DNA of 64,000 nucleotides from Yamagishiella unicocca (taxonomy: Eukaryota > Chlorophyta > Chlorophyceae > Chlamydomonadales > Volvocaceae). This document shows positions 10,311 through 20,893 of the stretch, piece by piece; positions within the stretch are counted from its first letter, which is position 1; every line of letters starts with the position of its first letter. The stretch is taken from positions 1-64,000 of the forward strand of contig BDSL01000138.1 of NCBI GenBank assembly GCA_003116995.1, read 5' to 3'. Position numbers and translations under genes: made by a program. The notes below the pieces were generated by a model that had not been told where the DNA came from, ran no database searches, and was given only the letters and a program-made list of their open reading frames with translations.

Positions 10311-13300
10311 ATGTGGTCGAGGAGGAATTTGCGCGTTTGGCGTGGGCGGGCGCCGCTCGCCGACAAGGCTCCCACGCGCGGCAGTGGGCGGCCACCGACC
10401 CTGAGCTCGCGGCGGGCACTCTGGCGAGCCAGTTTGCCACACGAAATCTGGAAGTTGCTGGCGGCAATAGGCCTAGCAGCGCTTGCGTGAGTCCCGGGAG
10501 CGCCAATTGCCGTAATCCCTTCGGCCGATCAGACGCGTGGATGACCGCCTAAAACTGCCCGCGTTTGCCATCCAGGTATTCTCAACATGCAAAGCCCTTT
10601 TGCGCTGGACAGCCTCACTCCTTGCCTCCAACGTCCGGCGTCCTTGAGTTCTACCCATGCAACGCCGGAGCGGCAAAGCGCGCAGTTTATCTATTGCGCA
10701 ACATTGTGGGCGTTTACACGGATATGCTAAACCTCGGGCCCAGAGATCGCTGGGCAAGCGTGCAGCTAGCCGTGTTAGTAGTCCGGGTCGTCATCGCGCT
10801 CGTCTTGCCCACCGATCTTTATTACGCAGTTGTGACTCCGTGTTTGAGCCAAATCTATCGGCTTATTCCGCTGGCATACCTTCTTGCTGTCAGCTATATC
10901 GGCGTCGCCCCGTCCGCAGCCGGCCACTGGTACCTAACCATGTATCCTGCCCTGGACTTCTTGTCTAACGTGATCTTCCCGGTGGGTGGTTGAGCTGGGA
11001 GGAGGGCGGGTGGGCGGTACTGCCAAGGGTTTCCGGTGACACATGAAGTACGTTGCGGAACCGCGGACGAAAGTTAGCACAGTCATTGATATCCATTCCT
11101 TCAACTGGCACATCATAACAAGCAGCTCCCATGGCATGCCTTGCGCAACTCATAAGCTGGGCAAGTGGTGCCATCCCATGCAGGTGTACCCCATTACGGA
11201 ATGTGTCTACGGTGCCGTCAGGATGATTTTCGTCGCCGGCATCTGGCTGCGCTACGGCCACCTCGCCGCCTTTGGATCCACCAGTTCGATGCCTGCGGCC
11301 GGGCCGACAGATGCGATAACCAATGGCCTAACCACATGCGCAGCGCCTCGGCCAGCTTGTGGGTCCGCCGCAAACACTACCACCGCCAACACCGCCGCCG
11401 CCATGGGCTCATGGGCGGATTTCCATATGGAAACTTCCCTGTCGTACCAGCTAATGCTTTCCGTGATCTGCACCCTGGCGTCAGTGGTGGTGGAGATGTG
11501 GCGCGGCCCGCCGGCGCATATGCGTCGTGGCTGGGCTGAGGGGGCCAGCTCCAGGGGCGCCGGCGACGGGAGTACAGCAGGTGGCGGCGACGGGAGTACA
11601 GCAGGTGGCGGCGACGGGAGTACAGCAGGTGGCGGCGACGCCAGCGCGTACATCGCCCCTAACGCCGCGGCCAGAGGCGACGGCGGCGCAGGTGGCGCAG
11701 ACCGCAGCGCGGATGGCAGCGGCGCAGGTGGCATTCACAACAGCACCGATGCTGGCGGCGATGCTGGCGATAGCAGCGCTGCAGGCTGCGGCGAAAGCGC
11801 TACAGCCGAGGACGCCTTTCCGTGCGGGCCACGGCCGCCGCAGCTGGACTGTCAGGAACGGGCGGCGCCCGCCCGTCAGACCTGTGAACCCCAGCCCCAG
11901 CCCCACTCTTCCGCACCCGTCCTGGCCTCCTCCGACCCCCCGGGGAGCCCCTCACAACTGAAAACCGCGACGGCCATGACGATGCAGCAGCAACAGCCGC
12001 AGCAACCAGACGACTCCCGCACATTCGGCCAAAAGCAGCAGCAACCAGAGAGCTCCAGAACACCCACGCACGATACTTCCGACGCCACGCCAACCTGTGC
12101 GCTGGCAGCCGCCGCCGCCATTGCATCCGCAGCGGCGTCTCTGTCCGACGGCGGCGACGCTACCGCGGCCCCCCTCAGCTCCTGCGGCCAGCCGAGGTCG
12201 CATGCTGACTCCTTCGGTGCCGGTGGCGGCGCTTCAGCGGTGGCGTCCTTTATGGCGGCCGCGCTGTCGACCCTGGAAGGGGGCCACTCCCGGTGGAGTA
12301 TGGACGCCACCGTGCCGGGACCGCATGCCGGATTCACTTCGGGCCCTATGCAGCGGGACTCGGGCCTTACCGCCAGCTTCCTAATGGGCTCGTTGGATGA
12401 CACGAGCGAATACGTGACCGCCGAGGACGCCGTGGGCAACATCATCTCCCTTGCGTTGGGCGGCGCGGATACCAGCGGCGGCAGTACTCCGGATGTCACG
12501 CGGCTAGATCAGCGCCGCATTCTGGCGATCGTGGAGGGTGCAGTCGCTGGCAGTCTGGCTGGCGGGGGAGCTGAGGTAGCGGCGCCAGCCGCGGCGGTAG
12601 GGCCGGCGGCCGTTCCGCAGGCGACTGGCGCAGTCGGTGTGCCGCACCGCGTCGGCGGCACGGGCTTGGGCAGCAGCGGTGCCGTTGAGGTCGGGGAAGG
12701 CGACGCCGACGGCGCCGACGGTGTCAACCCCAGCCACAGCCACAGCCACAGCCACCAGTCGCAACGCTTGCGGCGGTCGCTGTCGTCGCGGCCGCCGCCA
12801 GCGCCGCTGCAGGTGCAGATGCAGCAGCAGCACCTGTGGCAGCGCAGTGCCTCTGAGAGCATCTCTGCCGCCGCCGCCGCCGCTGCGGGGATCGTGGTGC
12901 TGCAGGCCCGCCGCCCCACATACGTGCCCAGGGTCCGTCTGGTCACGACCCACATCAAAATCCAGGGCGCAGACCCTGCGCAGCTGCAGCCTGGGTACTC
13001 GCACCGACTGGGGGACGTGGCGTCGTCTCAGGGCCAGCAGCTCATGGGCGTGTACGTGCGGGCAGGATGCATCGAGCTGGTGCTGGACTCGGCAGGTGCG
13101 CCGTGCAGAAGACGGTCGTGGCGGTTGAGAGTTCGGTGGGGTGGCGGCTGCGCCATGCGCGGGGATGTATGTGGCGTATTTGATGCGGCCGCTTCCAGGC
13201 ATTGCGGGGGCCAACTGTTAGCGTGGGGTGACGGGGCGGTGTGGAGGTATGGGAATTTAGTGTCGGCGCCGTCCGTAGGCAGTCCTTAGGCCATCCTTAG

Positions 13301-16300
13301 GCCGATCTGAACGCAGTTGGGTCAGGGGAGGCCTGGGTGGACTGGGGCCAGGATAGGGTTGCTGCCTGCATGGCTGGTGCGTGGGGTTTTGGAGGGCCGA
13401 CTGGGGCTGCGACGCTCCAGGGAGGCTGGGCCGGGTGGGTAAGAGGGGCGTACGTACGCGCGGGGAGGGTTGCGCTTGCTTGCCCCTGCGGCTGCCTTTG
13501 TTTCCTTGTGCCGCGCGTTACACCGCCCCGTCCGCGTCCTCTGGGTGTCGCGTTGTCGTGGCTGGGGCGCGCGCGCGTCGTCCCCAAGCGTGCGGCCACC
13601 GTGCTCCTCACCCCGAAGCCGTGTATCACCCCCCCGGGATGTGGGTCGCACCTGATGTGGGTCGCACCTGATGTGGGTCGCACCTGATGTGGGTCACACC
13701 TGATGTGGGTCGCACCTGATGTGGGTCACACCTGATGTGGGTCGCACCTGATGTGGGTCGCACCTGATGTGGGTCACACCTGATGTGGGTCGCACCTGAT
13801 GTGGGTCGCACCTGATGTGGGTCGCACCTGATGTGGGTCGCACCTGATGTGGGTCGCACCTGAGGCGGGTCGCACCTGAGGCGGGTCGCACCTGAGGCGG
13901 GTCGCACCTGATGTAGGCTGCACCACCTGATGTTGTTCACTCCCCCGTGATGTGGGTCGCATGCAGATTGGGGAGAGCCCAAGGACAGCGAGGCCGGCGA
14001 GGGCGAGGTCCCCTCTCCCCCGACAGGGGCGGCCGGACGGGACAGCGGCCCCCTGCCGCCGCCGCTGCTGCCTCGCCCGCCGGCGCAACCGCTGTACCGT
14101 TCCGCACCCAACACGCCCTCTCAGCTACGGCGTCAACAGCCTTCGCATCCGCAGCAGCACCCGCACCAGCAGCAGCACCCGCAGCAGCACCCGCAGTCCC
14201 AGGCTTGGTACTTGCAGGTGCAGCAGGATCAGGACCGGTCGCCGGGCTCCGTGGAGAGTAGAGGCAGTGCTGGCCGCACAGGCCTTGCCCCGGTCGTTGG
14301 ATCGGGCCGCTACGGCGGCAGCGCCAGCCAGGGGTCCGTACACGGCAGTAGCCACGGCGCCGGTACGGGAGATTTAGATCTGGGCGCCGTGATTCGCGCG
14401 CTGCGGCTTCCCCGTAATGAGGGCTCCGCTGAGACGACCAACGACCTGGCTTCGGAGCTGGATATGGACTTGGAGTTTGGAGACGGCGGCGCTTCGGCGC
14501 TGAGCAGCGGAGGGTCGGGCGGGGGTGGGAGCAGCAAGGAGGCAGCGGCAGGGAGCGGCGGCAGGTGCGCGCGTGTGTGTGCGTGTGGGTGTGTGCGCGT
14601 GTGTGCTGCCGGCGGTGTAGTGACAACGTAAAAAGAATACCGTAGCAGTGGCGAAGTAGTGGCAACGCCGAAGGTCTCCTCCCTTCCTGCGGCTCCGGCA
14701 AACGCACCCTCACGTTCCTGCCCGCCGCGATGCTCTCGCACTCCAGGCGCGCTGGGCCCGACGTGGCCCCCGTCTCCGGGTCCCAGCCCACCTCGGGCCC
14801 CACCAGCACCAGCCTGCTGCAGCAGCTCCAGCAGCACCAGCTGCACCAGCAGCTCCAAAACCAACACCAGCAGCTCCAGAACCAGCACCAGCAGCAACGA
14901 CAGCAGCAGCAGGAGCCTTTCGCACTGCCGCCGCCCTCGTCGCCGCCGTCCTCAGCTAGCACCGCAAGGTCCATCAGCAGGCAGGCGCTTATCCTCGGCG
15001 GCCCTCGGGACCCCCTGGCCCCGGGTATCGTAACGTTGAGCCCGCGCGTGTTTGCCATGAGCGCTGCCGCCGGGCTCACACCCCCCGCGGCGACGCACCA
15101 CAACCGGCCCTCCCTGGAGCGGTCGGAGCGGCCGTCGGCCAGGCCCGCAATGGATTTCACGGCGGTTGTGCGGCGGCTGGGCGCGACGACGGCGAGTGCA
15201 GCGGCGGCTGGGGACCGACCGTCCGACGCTGGTGCCGTGGCGGCCGCGGCTCCCGCTGATGTGGAGTTTACGTTTCGCGCTCGGGGGGATTACCTCTCAG
15301 TCCGTGCGACTAGGGCGGCCGTTGTGGCGGTTGCTGCCGCTGGCGGGTCTCACAGCGGCGGTGCCGCCGGCGGCGGTGGCCGCGGCGGTGGCGGCGGCGG
15401 CGGGCGCGACGCGTCCCTGCCGGGGATGCCGCTGACCCTCCGTCACGTCACTCACCTCAGCGATGATGTTGACATGGGGGGTGACGGCGACGTGCCCAGG
15501 GGGGGCTCGACGGAGGACGGTGACGAGGCGCTACACGTCGGCGCGGATATCTACGCCGACGGCGAGGGCAGCTACCCGGCGGTGCCGCTGTGGTACGAGT
15601 CGTACAACCTGGAGCTGCTGGAGACGCCGCAGGTGCGGATTGGGGAGAGGGTGGTGGTGGTGGTGGTGGTGGTGGTTGTGGAGCCGTGTGCAGGAGGGTA
15701 GCGACCTTCCCTGGAGCGCGGGGGTGCGTTTGGTACGTGCGTTGGTGCCAACTGCCGCGCGGTGAGAGGACCGCAGCCTGCAGATGGTAAGAGCTGGCAT
15801 GAACCAGCCGTGACACGCGCGCAGCCTGCAGCTGTTGAGAGCTGGCGCGAACCAGCCGCCTGTACGGAGGTCGTACGACGTGAAGGCGTCTGGACTCGGT
15901 GTGCCGAAACCCACACGACCCGATGCGCTGTTGCCTTCCAATCTCATTGGCCACCTCGAGGGCCTCACGAACCGGAACCTCAACCCCAACCGTCCAACTG
16001 ACCACCAGCCCCCCACCCACGGGTCTTCCTCGAAACCCCGCCTGCCCTAAACGGTTCTCTCTCTCCCACCAAACCGTCAACCGCTCGCAACCGCTCGTAG
16101 GGCCCCGGCCTTCTGCTGGCGGACCTGCGCCTCGCCCCCGGCTGGCCCGCGGTGGCGCCCCCGTGCGCCATGCCGGTGGTCGCAGTGTCCAACCCTGCCG
16201 TAGCGGCGGAGCTGCAGGTATGTCGTACCTGGATCGTCATAAGTGCAGTACGTGCCGTACGGGTTTTGCAGGCGGGCGGGCAGGCGTGTGTGGCGCGCTC

Positions 16301-19300
16301 TCCTGCTTGCTTGCGCGAGTATCGCGTGCGGGGCTTCGGCGGCGGCATCCAACAAGGCCTCGATCAGGTTGTTGCTCCGCACCGGCACCTCGACTGCAGC
16401 AATCCAAGTCATGTTGACCGGCAGCCCGGCACCTGGCGACCCCCTCAGCGGGGCCCTGGCATAAGCCCCTCCTGGGCCCCCCACCCAAACAATCTCGCGG
16501 CATCTTGCCTCTTCCCCCGCCAACCACCTCCGCCCGCGCCCCGCCCCCCCCCCACCATGAGTCTTTCGCCATCCCCACCCCCCGGGCCCGCGTCGAGTAA
16601 CCGGTTCTTCCCACGTCGAGTAACCGGTTATTTTATGTAACCCCCGGCCCCCGCCCTCTCAGTCCATGGTGGAACGGTGGGAGGGCAGCTCTGCGGAACT
16701 GGACGATCTGCTGCTGGACCTGGGCACGTGGGTGCACCACGTGGCGTCCCAGGTGGGTCGGTCGCCGTACACACACGCGCTGTCGTACAGCTGGGCGCCT
16801 GCGGTCGCGCCGGGAACCCCTGTCGTGTCGTACGTCATCCGCCGTACTGGGGTGTGCTGGCTTGGACGAGAGACGGGAGTGCTGGCTTGTGGGCGGTGCG
16901 AACGCACGTGTCTCCTTCGGGTTAGGTGCCGTACGTGTGGGTGTCTGCTACTAGCACTGCATGCCCCCCCACATCGCGCTCCGAGGGACCGCGTTGGGGC
17001 TGTCTCTTGCGGGCACCTTGCCGCACCATCGCTGCCGCCGTGCAGCTTGCACCCTCTCGACGCACGTGCATTGCTCGGCCAACGGCCATTCGACAGGCTT
17101 TGGATTCATATTGCGCCTAGGTCCGTCGGATCCATCTGTATGTTTAGCGGCTCGTCCCATCCGCCCAGCGCACCAAACGCTACTTGCTTCGTTCTCCGGA
17201 CCTACGCATTCCCTCCCCCCGGGGACGGTGCTCCAGCATGCGTCCACAACTATCCTGTCCCTGCCGCGTAAACGGATTTTGTGCCGCTCCCGGACGGTCC
17301 GAAGATGATTCGCCAGCTTTTACACCTATGTCGTGTAACCCGTCTTCATGACCCCCCACCCCGCCGGACGCCCTTTGCCAGGCCGGCCTGCTGCTGGCGT
17401 ACTCGGCGGTTGGCTCGCACCCAGTGGCGGGAGTAGTGGCGGCCGCTCCAGGGATGGGGCTGCCGCGCCTGGATGCGGCCGCTCCAGGGATGGGGCTACC
17501 GCGTCTGGATGCGCGGCTGTCGTCGCTGGGTAGGCACCTGCTAGCGTACGCGGAGGCGTGCGGCTGGGAGGCGACGGCATCGTCTGTGCGGGTGGGTCCA
17601 GGGAGGGGAGGGCGCTGCGAAGGGGGCCGCAGAGTGGGGTGGGTCCAGGGAGAGGAGGGCGCTGCGAGGGGGGCCGCAGAGTGGGGTGGGTCCAGGGAGG
17701 GGAGGGCGCTGCGAGGGGGGCCGACATGTGCCGATTCACCGCTTAGCTGTGGAACAGTCCACGGAAGGGTATCAAGCCAAACGGCACGGAACCCTTATGT
17801 CCCGGCGAAGGAAACCGCAGGGGCCGATGTTGATGCGTGTTCATGCAGACCGGCTGAGCAAACCGGCGCGGCGCGGAAACAAGGTATCCGAACCTTCGCG
17901 TACCCTCCCGCCCTAGTAATTCCGCATGCGCCCACAAAATAGGTGTCCATAGATATTGCGCCAGCTATCCTATCCATGTCGCGTAGCCGGTTTTTATGCC
18001 CCTCCCTCGGTTTGTCGGCCGTGGATTCGCGGATTCTCTAATCAACCCCCCCCCCCCCCGCGTGCCCCCTGGGCTCTCCAGGCGGAGCTCGCGCTCTTTG
18101 GGCTGGTAGGTGACAGCGCCTCCAGCAACAGTGGCATCGCCGGCGTCGGCGGAAACCACTTTGGGCTGCTGCTGCCCCCGCCGCTGTCGGCCCTTCCGCC
18201 ACTGCCGCAGCAGCACGTGTCGACAGCGACGTGGTTTGAGGTGCCAACAGAGGGCGCTGAGGCGGGCGGCGGCGCCGCGGGCGGCGGCGGCGGCGGCGGC
18301 AGTTCGGCTGTGAGCCATGGCAGCGGCGGCGGCGGCGGCGGCGGCGGCGGCCTGATGTGGCGGGGCTCGGCGACGGCGACTCGCGAGGACGGGTTCACGC
18401 CTGGCTCGACGGCCGAGCTGGCGAGCCGGGAAGAGGCGGAGGAGTTCCGGGTGTACAAGGATTCCTGGATTTCGGCGCAGAGCTGGATCATGTGAGTGTT
18501 TGACCTGGGGCGGCTTGGATTCCGAATTGTGGCTCGGTGCTGCAGCGTTGTTGCGTGGATTCTGGGTGCTGGGGTCCCGGCTGGGTTACACCCAAAACTA
18601 TTCGCCGGCTTAGTTTCTTTCCTCCCGTCTCCTAGCTCGTGTAACGGGTCTTCTCTGCTCTCTCCCCCCCACCCCCGGCAGCCAACGTCTGTATTAAACG
18701 GTTATTTTTCGTACACGGGTCCATCCAACCGTTTACCCCCCAACGTTACCCCCCCATCACCATTCGCCGATTCTCTTATCAAACCCCCTACCCCCACCAC
18801 CCCCACCAGCCAACTGCTGGATGTCATCAGCATGATCGCGCTGCTCTTCCGCGGGCGGCACGATGACCTGCTGTCGCCGTCCAACCTCCTGACACTGCTC
18901 GCGTGCTCCATCGGGACCATGACCACGGCGGCGCGGTTGGTCATGCCGTACAAGCGATGGCTGCGCCTGGCGGAGGCGACCAAGGTAGGGAGGGATCTAA
19001 GAACTCTCGGGGTTCGGGGGGGGCTTGTAAGCTGGAAGTGGGTTCTGAGCGCTGCGGTCGCGGCACCCACGGCGGCGGTCATGGTATCATGGCACCCGCG
19101 GCGGCGGTCACGGCACCCGCGGCGGCGGTCATGCTGTCCGCGGCGGCGGTGCAATGATGGTGGACGGCCTAATTGCTGCTGGTTGGTGTCCTCTGATCGT
19201 CCTCTGTGGACGCACCGGAAGCGAGGCTGGCGGTCGTTGCGGTGCGGTCCGATGAGGGCCTTACGCAGCGCGGACGATCGCAACAGCGGAGGAAGGGTGA

Positions 19301-20309
19301 ATCAGAGGGGGCGGTTTGGGAGAGCCCGCCGCCGAGACGATTCCCGCCGTACCCGTGGTGAATATGCCGTACGCCGCTTGCTTTTGCCGTACGCAATGCT
19401 TGCCTGCAGATACCCCGCCACGTCTGCTACTGTGCCACCAAGTTCATGATTGGTGTGGTGGGGTACGCCGCGCCGCCGGGGATCGCGTCGTACGAGCTGG
19501 GCGCGCCAGTGTTCATATTCGAGAGCGTCATCGTGCCGTACTCGTGCCTGGTAGGTCGTACACCCAAAGGCGGGGCCGCGGGGAGGGGCGCTGATGCCGT
19601 ACATCGCGGGCCTTGCGATGTACCGATCAGCCGCTCCCTGGTGCATCCAGCTCCTAGGCTACACGTACCGTAGCTCCTAGCCTCAGGTGCCAACGACCAG
19701 TTTGGAGGCCACTCGGATCCCGACCTCGCCGTATGCGCTGTCCTATCTGTTAATTTGATTTCCCCCTGCCAGCGGTGGATCTTCCCCCTCTTCTGAGTCA
19801 GCGACCCACCGCCACCACCACCACCGCCACCACCACCACCACCACCACCACCACCACCACCACCACCACCACCACCACCACCACCACCACCACCACCACC
19901 ACATATACACACGGCAAATTACCTCCCATCGCTTCAGAATTCCTACGTTGTAATTGGATGAGCTTGAATGCCACATAACTGAGCACTGGAAACCCCCGAA
20001 TCCCCGAACCCCGAACAGCTATCACCGCTGGCCGCCGCCGTTGTGGGCGCTGTCAAAGTCCCGATCTACATGGCCCTCTGGAAGCACCTCACCCTGGCGA
20101 TGGAGAACGGCGGAGACGGCTCCGGTGCACCTGCAGGCTCCCTATTCACGGCCGTGTCGAGTTTGCACAGCTTGCGCCGAGCACTCGCGGTGGCAGGCCT
20201 CTCAGTAGCGGTCACCGCGGCCTGCCACGCGAACATCAAGGCGGCGTTCGGCCGCCGCAAGCGGCGCGCTGCCGCCGCAGCGGCTGCCAAGGCAGCCAAG
20301 GCCGATTGA
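10311..20309 (+). CDS. multipass membrane protein with SPL C-terminal-like region
   Basis: Exons: 10311-10486, 10576-10981, 11184-13095, 13967-14564, 14747-15632, 16101-16217, 16663-16752, 17382-17591, 18082-18491, 18810-18984, 19410-19550, 20019-20309. The sum is 5,412 nt, or 1,803 residues plus stop, in phase throughout. About five hydrophobic helices lie in residues 45-300 (for example LAVLVVRVVIALVLPT). A long Gly/Ala/Ser-rich linker follows. At about 774-840 comes HIKIQGADPAQLQPGY ... VYVRAGCIELVLDSADW, which resembles the block after the SBP domain of plant SPL1/12-type proteins (FGK.P...YIRPGC..L..YL). YNLELLETPQGPG and PVVAVSNPAVAAEL (about 1315-1365) resemble later SPL motifs. The C-terminus has several helices and a basic tail. 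No SBP zinc finger or ankyrin repeats are visible. Function is unknown. The first ATG is the least certain part; an upstream exon is possible. Confidence 0.75.
11562..11642 (+). repeat. coding 24-bp tandem repeat
   Basis: GGCGACGGGAGTACAGCAGG plus TGGC is repeated a little over three times inside exon 3 of the membrane protein. It encodes repeated GDGSTAGG in the disordered linker. Confidence 0.9.
13638..13966 (+). repeat. 16-bp minisatellite ending at a 3' splice site
   Basis: About 17 copies of TGATGTGGGTCGCACC (some with CACACC or GAGGCGGG variants) fill the 3' part of intron 3. A last degenerate copy, GATGTGGGTCGCATGCAG, supplies the AG acceptor of exon 4 at 13965-13966. Confidence 0.9.
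17592..17723 (+). repeat. 47-bp tandem repeat starting at a 5' splice site
   Basis: Nearly three units each begin GTGGGTCCAGGGAG. The first begins exactly at the donor of exon 8 of the membrane protein gene, so each unit carries a donor-like GTGGGT. Confidence 0.85.
17921..18008 (+). repeat. dispersed repeat family A, near full length
   Basis: The copy reads GCATGCGCCCACA, then GTGTCC, TGCGCCAGCTATCCTATCCA, TGTCGCGTAGCCGG and TTTTTATGCC, and ends in a C-run. It lies in intron 8 of the membrane protein gene and is followed at once by a family B copy. Confidence 0.75.
18006..18060 (+). repeat. dispersed repeat family B
   Basis: The core is GTTTGTCGGCCGTGGATTCG, then CGGATTCTCTAATCAA, then a C-run. 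Related copies: 7159-7200 (+), 32833-32893 (+), 45605-45645 (+), 45702-45755 (+), 35286-35345 (-), 32625-32690 (-), 47325-47375 (-). Confidence 0.75.
19803..19902 (+). repeat. ACC trinucleotide microsatellite
   Basis: About 30 ACC/CCA triplets lie in intron 11 of the membrane protein gene. They produce spurious poly-Thr, poly-Trp, poly-Gly and poly-Val frames. Confidence 0.95.
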
Positions 20310-20400
20310 GGGCATTTCGAGGCGGCTGCCAAGGCAGCCAAGGCCGATTGAGGGCATTTCGAGGCGGAGGCCAAGCCTGCGGAGGCCGATTGAGGGGCGG
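20281..20400 (+). repeat. 42-bp repeat of the gene's own terminus, stop codon included
   Basis: The block encoding AAKAAKAD plus TGA is present twice exactly (20281-20322, 20323-20364) and once degenerate (20365-20400). Only the first lies in the coding sequence; the others are downstream of the stop. Confidence 0.9.
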
Positions 20401-20660
20401 GGCCGGAGGAAACCCGTGTACACGAGAGAAGAGATCGAATGAAACAATGGAGGGGACGGGGAAAGGGGGAGGGTCGGCCGGCAGGGGGGGCCGTGCTGAC
20501 CACGCCCCATCGACGAAGCGGAGCGCTCTGTCCGCTGGTCTGTGGTCCCAACTGGGACGTGCGTTACTGGTTGCCTGTTGTGTACAGTAGGTCGGACGAG
20601 CTAACGGCGTAGTAGGAGGGTGAGCGCTGCGGGCGGCGTGTGGGGGTGGGGGGCGCTTAA

Positions 20661-20893
20661 CTCCAGGGAGGGGCCCCTCCACTGGGTCCAGCTTCAGGGA
20701 GCGGCCCCTCCACTGGGTCCAGCTCCAGGGAGGGACCCCCTCCACTGGGTCCAGCTCCAGGGAGGGGCCCCTCCGCTGGGTCCAGCTCCAGGGAGGGGCC
20801 CCTCCACTGGGTCCAGCTCCAGGGAGGGACCCCTCCACTGGGTCTCCCTCCACTGGGTCCAGCTCCAGGGAGGGGCCCCTCCACTGGGTCCAG
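20661..20893 (+). repeat. 31-bp minisatellite, about 7-8 units
   Basis: The units contain CTCCAGGGAGGGGCCCCTCC and ACTGGGTCCAG. They are intergenic, downstream of the membrane protein gene. Confidence 0.9.

Noticed and set aside
11043..11183. Upstream extension of the large exon frame to the ATG at 11043
   Set aside because: The frame is open there, but the CAG acceptor at 11181-11183 joins the previous exon in phase and continues the membrane-helix region, so the stretch is better read as intron.
13638..13966. CRISPR-like array
   Set aside because: The units are contiguous with no unique spacers, in a eukaryotic intron. The same holds for the other minisatellites here.
13624..14114. Minus-strand frame of repeated RCDPHQVRPTSGAT
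   Set aside because: It is a translation of the 16-bp minisatellite and the antisense of a real exon.
19743..20025. Poly-Trp, poly-Gly, poly-Val and poly-Thr proteins
   Set aside because: They are all frames of one ACC microsatellite.
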